Assembly: GCA_030145435.1 (NCBI GenBank)
Contig: JAQYVQ010000392.1
Coordinates: 1 to 5,456, forward strand
Source of the DNA: Syntrophobacteria bacterium
GTDB taxonomy: Bacteria; Desulfobacterota; DSWW01
Length of the DNA stretch: 5,456 nt
Reading direction: 5' to 3'
Shown here one piece after another: positions 4,551 through 5,456 of this stretch (position 1 is its first letter; each line of letters starts with the position of its first letter). Under the pieces are notes generated by a model, which saw nothing but the letters and a program-made list of their open reading frames with translations, was not told the DNA's origin and ran no database searches. Position numbers and translations under genes: made by a program.

Positions 4551-5456
4551 ATGAAACCGATCTTGCAGCTGGCTCTGGATTTTGTCGACTTGCAGCGGGC
4601 CCTGAAGAATGCGAAGGAAGGGATGGCGGGTGGGGTGGACTGGCTCGAGGCCGGGACGCCGCTCATCAAGAGTGAAGGGCTTCAGGCGATTCGGGAGCTG
4701 CGAAGGCTGTTTCCCTCTACGACCATCGTGGGGGACATGAAGATCATGGACGCCGGTCGGGCGGAGGTCGAAGTGGCGGCCAAGGCCGGGGCGAACATAG
4801 TCGATGTCCTGGGCGCGGCCAGTGATGCCACGATCCGGGAGTGCATCGAAGCGGGGAAGAACTACGGGGCGAAGATCGTGGTGGACATGATCGCCGTGGG
4901 TGACCCGGTCACCAGGGCGAAGCAGGTCGAAGCGATGGGGGCCGACTTCGTGACCATCCACTGTGCCATCGACGAGCAGATGGAAGGAAAGGATCCGTTC
5001 GATACGCTCCGCAAGGTGGCGGAGGTGGTCTCCATTCCAGTGGGGGTGGCGGGCGGCATCAACTCGGAGACGGCGGCCAAGGCGATAGAGGCCGGGGCCT
5101 CGATCGTGATCGTGGGCGGCTCGATCACAAAGGCGCTCGAGCCGGAAAAGGCGACCCGTGAGATCCGCAGAGGCATCGACACGGGGGAGAGCATTGGCAC
5201 GACCCTGTTCAAGCGGAAGGGAGAGGACCTGATCCGAGAGGTCCTGGAACTCGTGTCCGCGGCCAATCTCTCGGATGCACTCCACCGGGGCGGCGTGCTC
5301 CAGGGCATTCGGCCTCTGTGGCGGGGAGTTCGCATGGTGGGCCGTGCCGTTACGGTGAGGACCTATCCGGGCGATTGGTCCAAGCCTGTCCAGGCCATCG
5401 ATGTGGCCGAGCCGGGTGACGTGATCGTCATAGACGCCGGCGGCGTAGGGCCGGCC
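4551..5456 (+). CDS. hxlA: 3-hexulose-6-phosphate synthase fused to an RraA-like domain, C-terminus cut by the window edge
   Basis: Residues 1 to about 210 are 3-hexulose-6-phosphate synthase (HPS), an aldolase of the OMP decarboxylase superfamily. It joins formaldehyde to ribulose 5-phosphate, or runs in reverse to release formaldehyde and pentose phosphate. Visible signatures are LALD (7-10), WLEAGTPLIKSEG (31-43), the metal/phosphate motif D62-M-K64-I-M-D67, VTIHCAID (134-141) and the phosphate-binding GVAGGIN (165-171) and IVGGSI (187-192). From about residue 222 a second domain starts (LIREVLELVSAANLSDALHRGG, then VGRAVTVRTYPGD and AEPGDVIVIDAGGVG at 286-300). This is the RraA / demethylmenaquinone-methyltransferase-like fold, some members of which are class II oxo-acid aldolases. 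The 302 codons shown end inside it. The same fusion is known in archaea and some bacteria as bifunctional hexulose-6-phosphate synthase/ribonuclease regulator, about 430 aa. AAGGAG overlaps the hxlB stop and lies 5 nt before the ATG. The role of the second domain is unknown. Confidence 0.94.
   Translation, partial: MKPILQLALDFVDLQRALKNAKEGMAGGVDWLEAGTPLIKSEGLQAIRELRRLFPSTTIVGDMKIMDAGRAEVEVAAKAGANIVDVLGAASDATIRECIEAGKNYGAKIVVDMIAVGDPVTRAKQVEAMGADFVTIHCAIDEQMEGKDPFDTLRKVAEVVSIPVGVAGGINSETAAKAIEAGASIVIVGGSITKALEPEKATREIRRGIDTGESIGTTLFKRKGEDLIREVLELVSAANLSDALHRGGVLQGIRPLWRGVRMVGRAVTVRTYPGDWSKPVQAIDVAEPGDVIVIDAGGVGPA

Noticed and set aside
4200..5285. 361-codon minus-strand open frame
   Set aside because: It lies antisense to hxlB and hxlA, is rich in Arg, His, Pro and Gly, and has no recognisable domain.

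Overview
The window is GC-rich, gene-dense and bacterial in style, with strong AGGAGG-type ribosome binding sites and short gaps. It holds six protein genes, two of them cut by the window edges, in two divergent transcription units. No rRNA, tRNA, CRISPR array or recognisable transposase is visible. The gene set suggests an anaerobic bacterium, perhaps of the Desulfobacterota (old Deltaproteobacteria), because an old-yellow-enzyme/SDR pair occurs beside a type Ib DAHP synthase and an HxlA-RraA fusion. This placement is inference from gene content and one repeat motif; nothing here proves it.

Left, minus strand (2085 down to 1): an SDR-family oxidoreductase (277 aa) is followed after 125 bp by an old-yellow-enzyme NADH:flavin oxidoreductase. 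The latter starts at a GTG behind a near-perfect Shine-Dalgarno and runs off the left edge. The gap between them carries a perfect tandem duplication of an 18-bp unit (1171-1206).

Centre: an 88-bp divergent intergenic region (2086-2173) holds an imperfect dyad and weak promoter-like boxes for both directions.

Right, plus strand: a type Ib DAHP synthase (first step of the shikimate pathway) is followed 30 bp later by a PaaI-type hotdog thioesterase. After a 315-bp gene-free gap come 6-phospho-3-hexuloisomerase (hxlB) and, 10 bp further, a 3-hexulose-6-phosphate synthase fused to an RraA-like domain (hxlA, cut by the right edge). HxlA and HxlB interconvert ribulose 5-phosphate plus formaldehyde with fructose 6-phosphate. 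They can therefore fix formaldehyde or, in reverse, make pentose phosphate. A link to DAHP synthase through sugar-phosphate supply (erythrose 4-phosphate) is possible but only inferred.

The most interesting unexplained stretch is the 315-bp gap before hxlB. It contains a nested set of helices (3697-3780), a terminator-like hairpin (3786-3808), and a segment (3856-3866) that could pair with the hxlB ribosome binding site at 10 of 11 positions. Together these look like a structured 5' leader or small RNA, for which I recognise no known class. This is a manual fold and needs covariation support.
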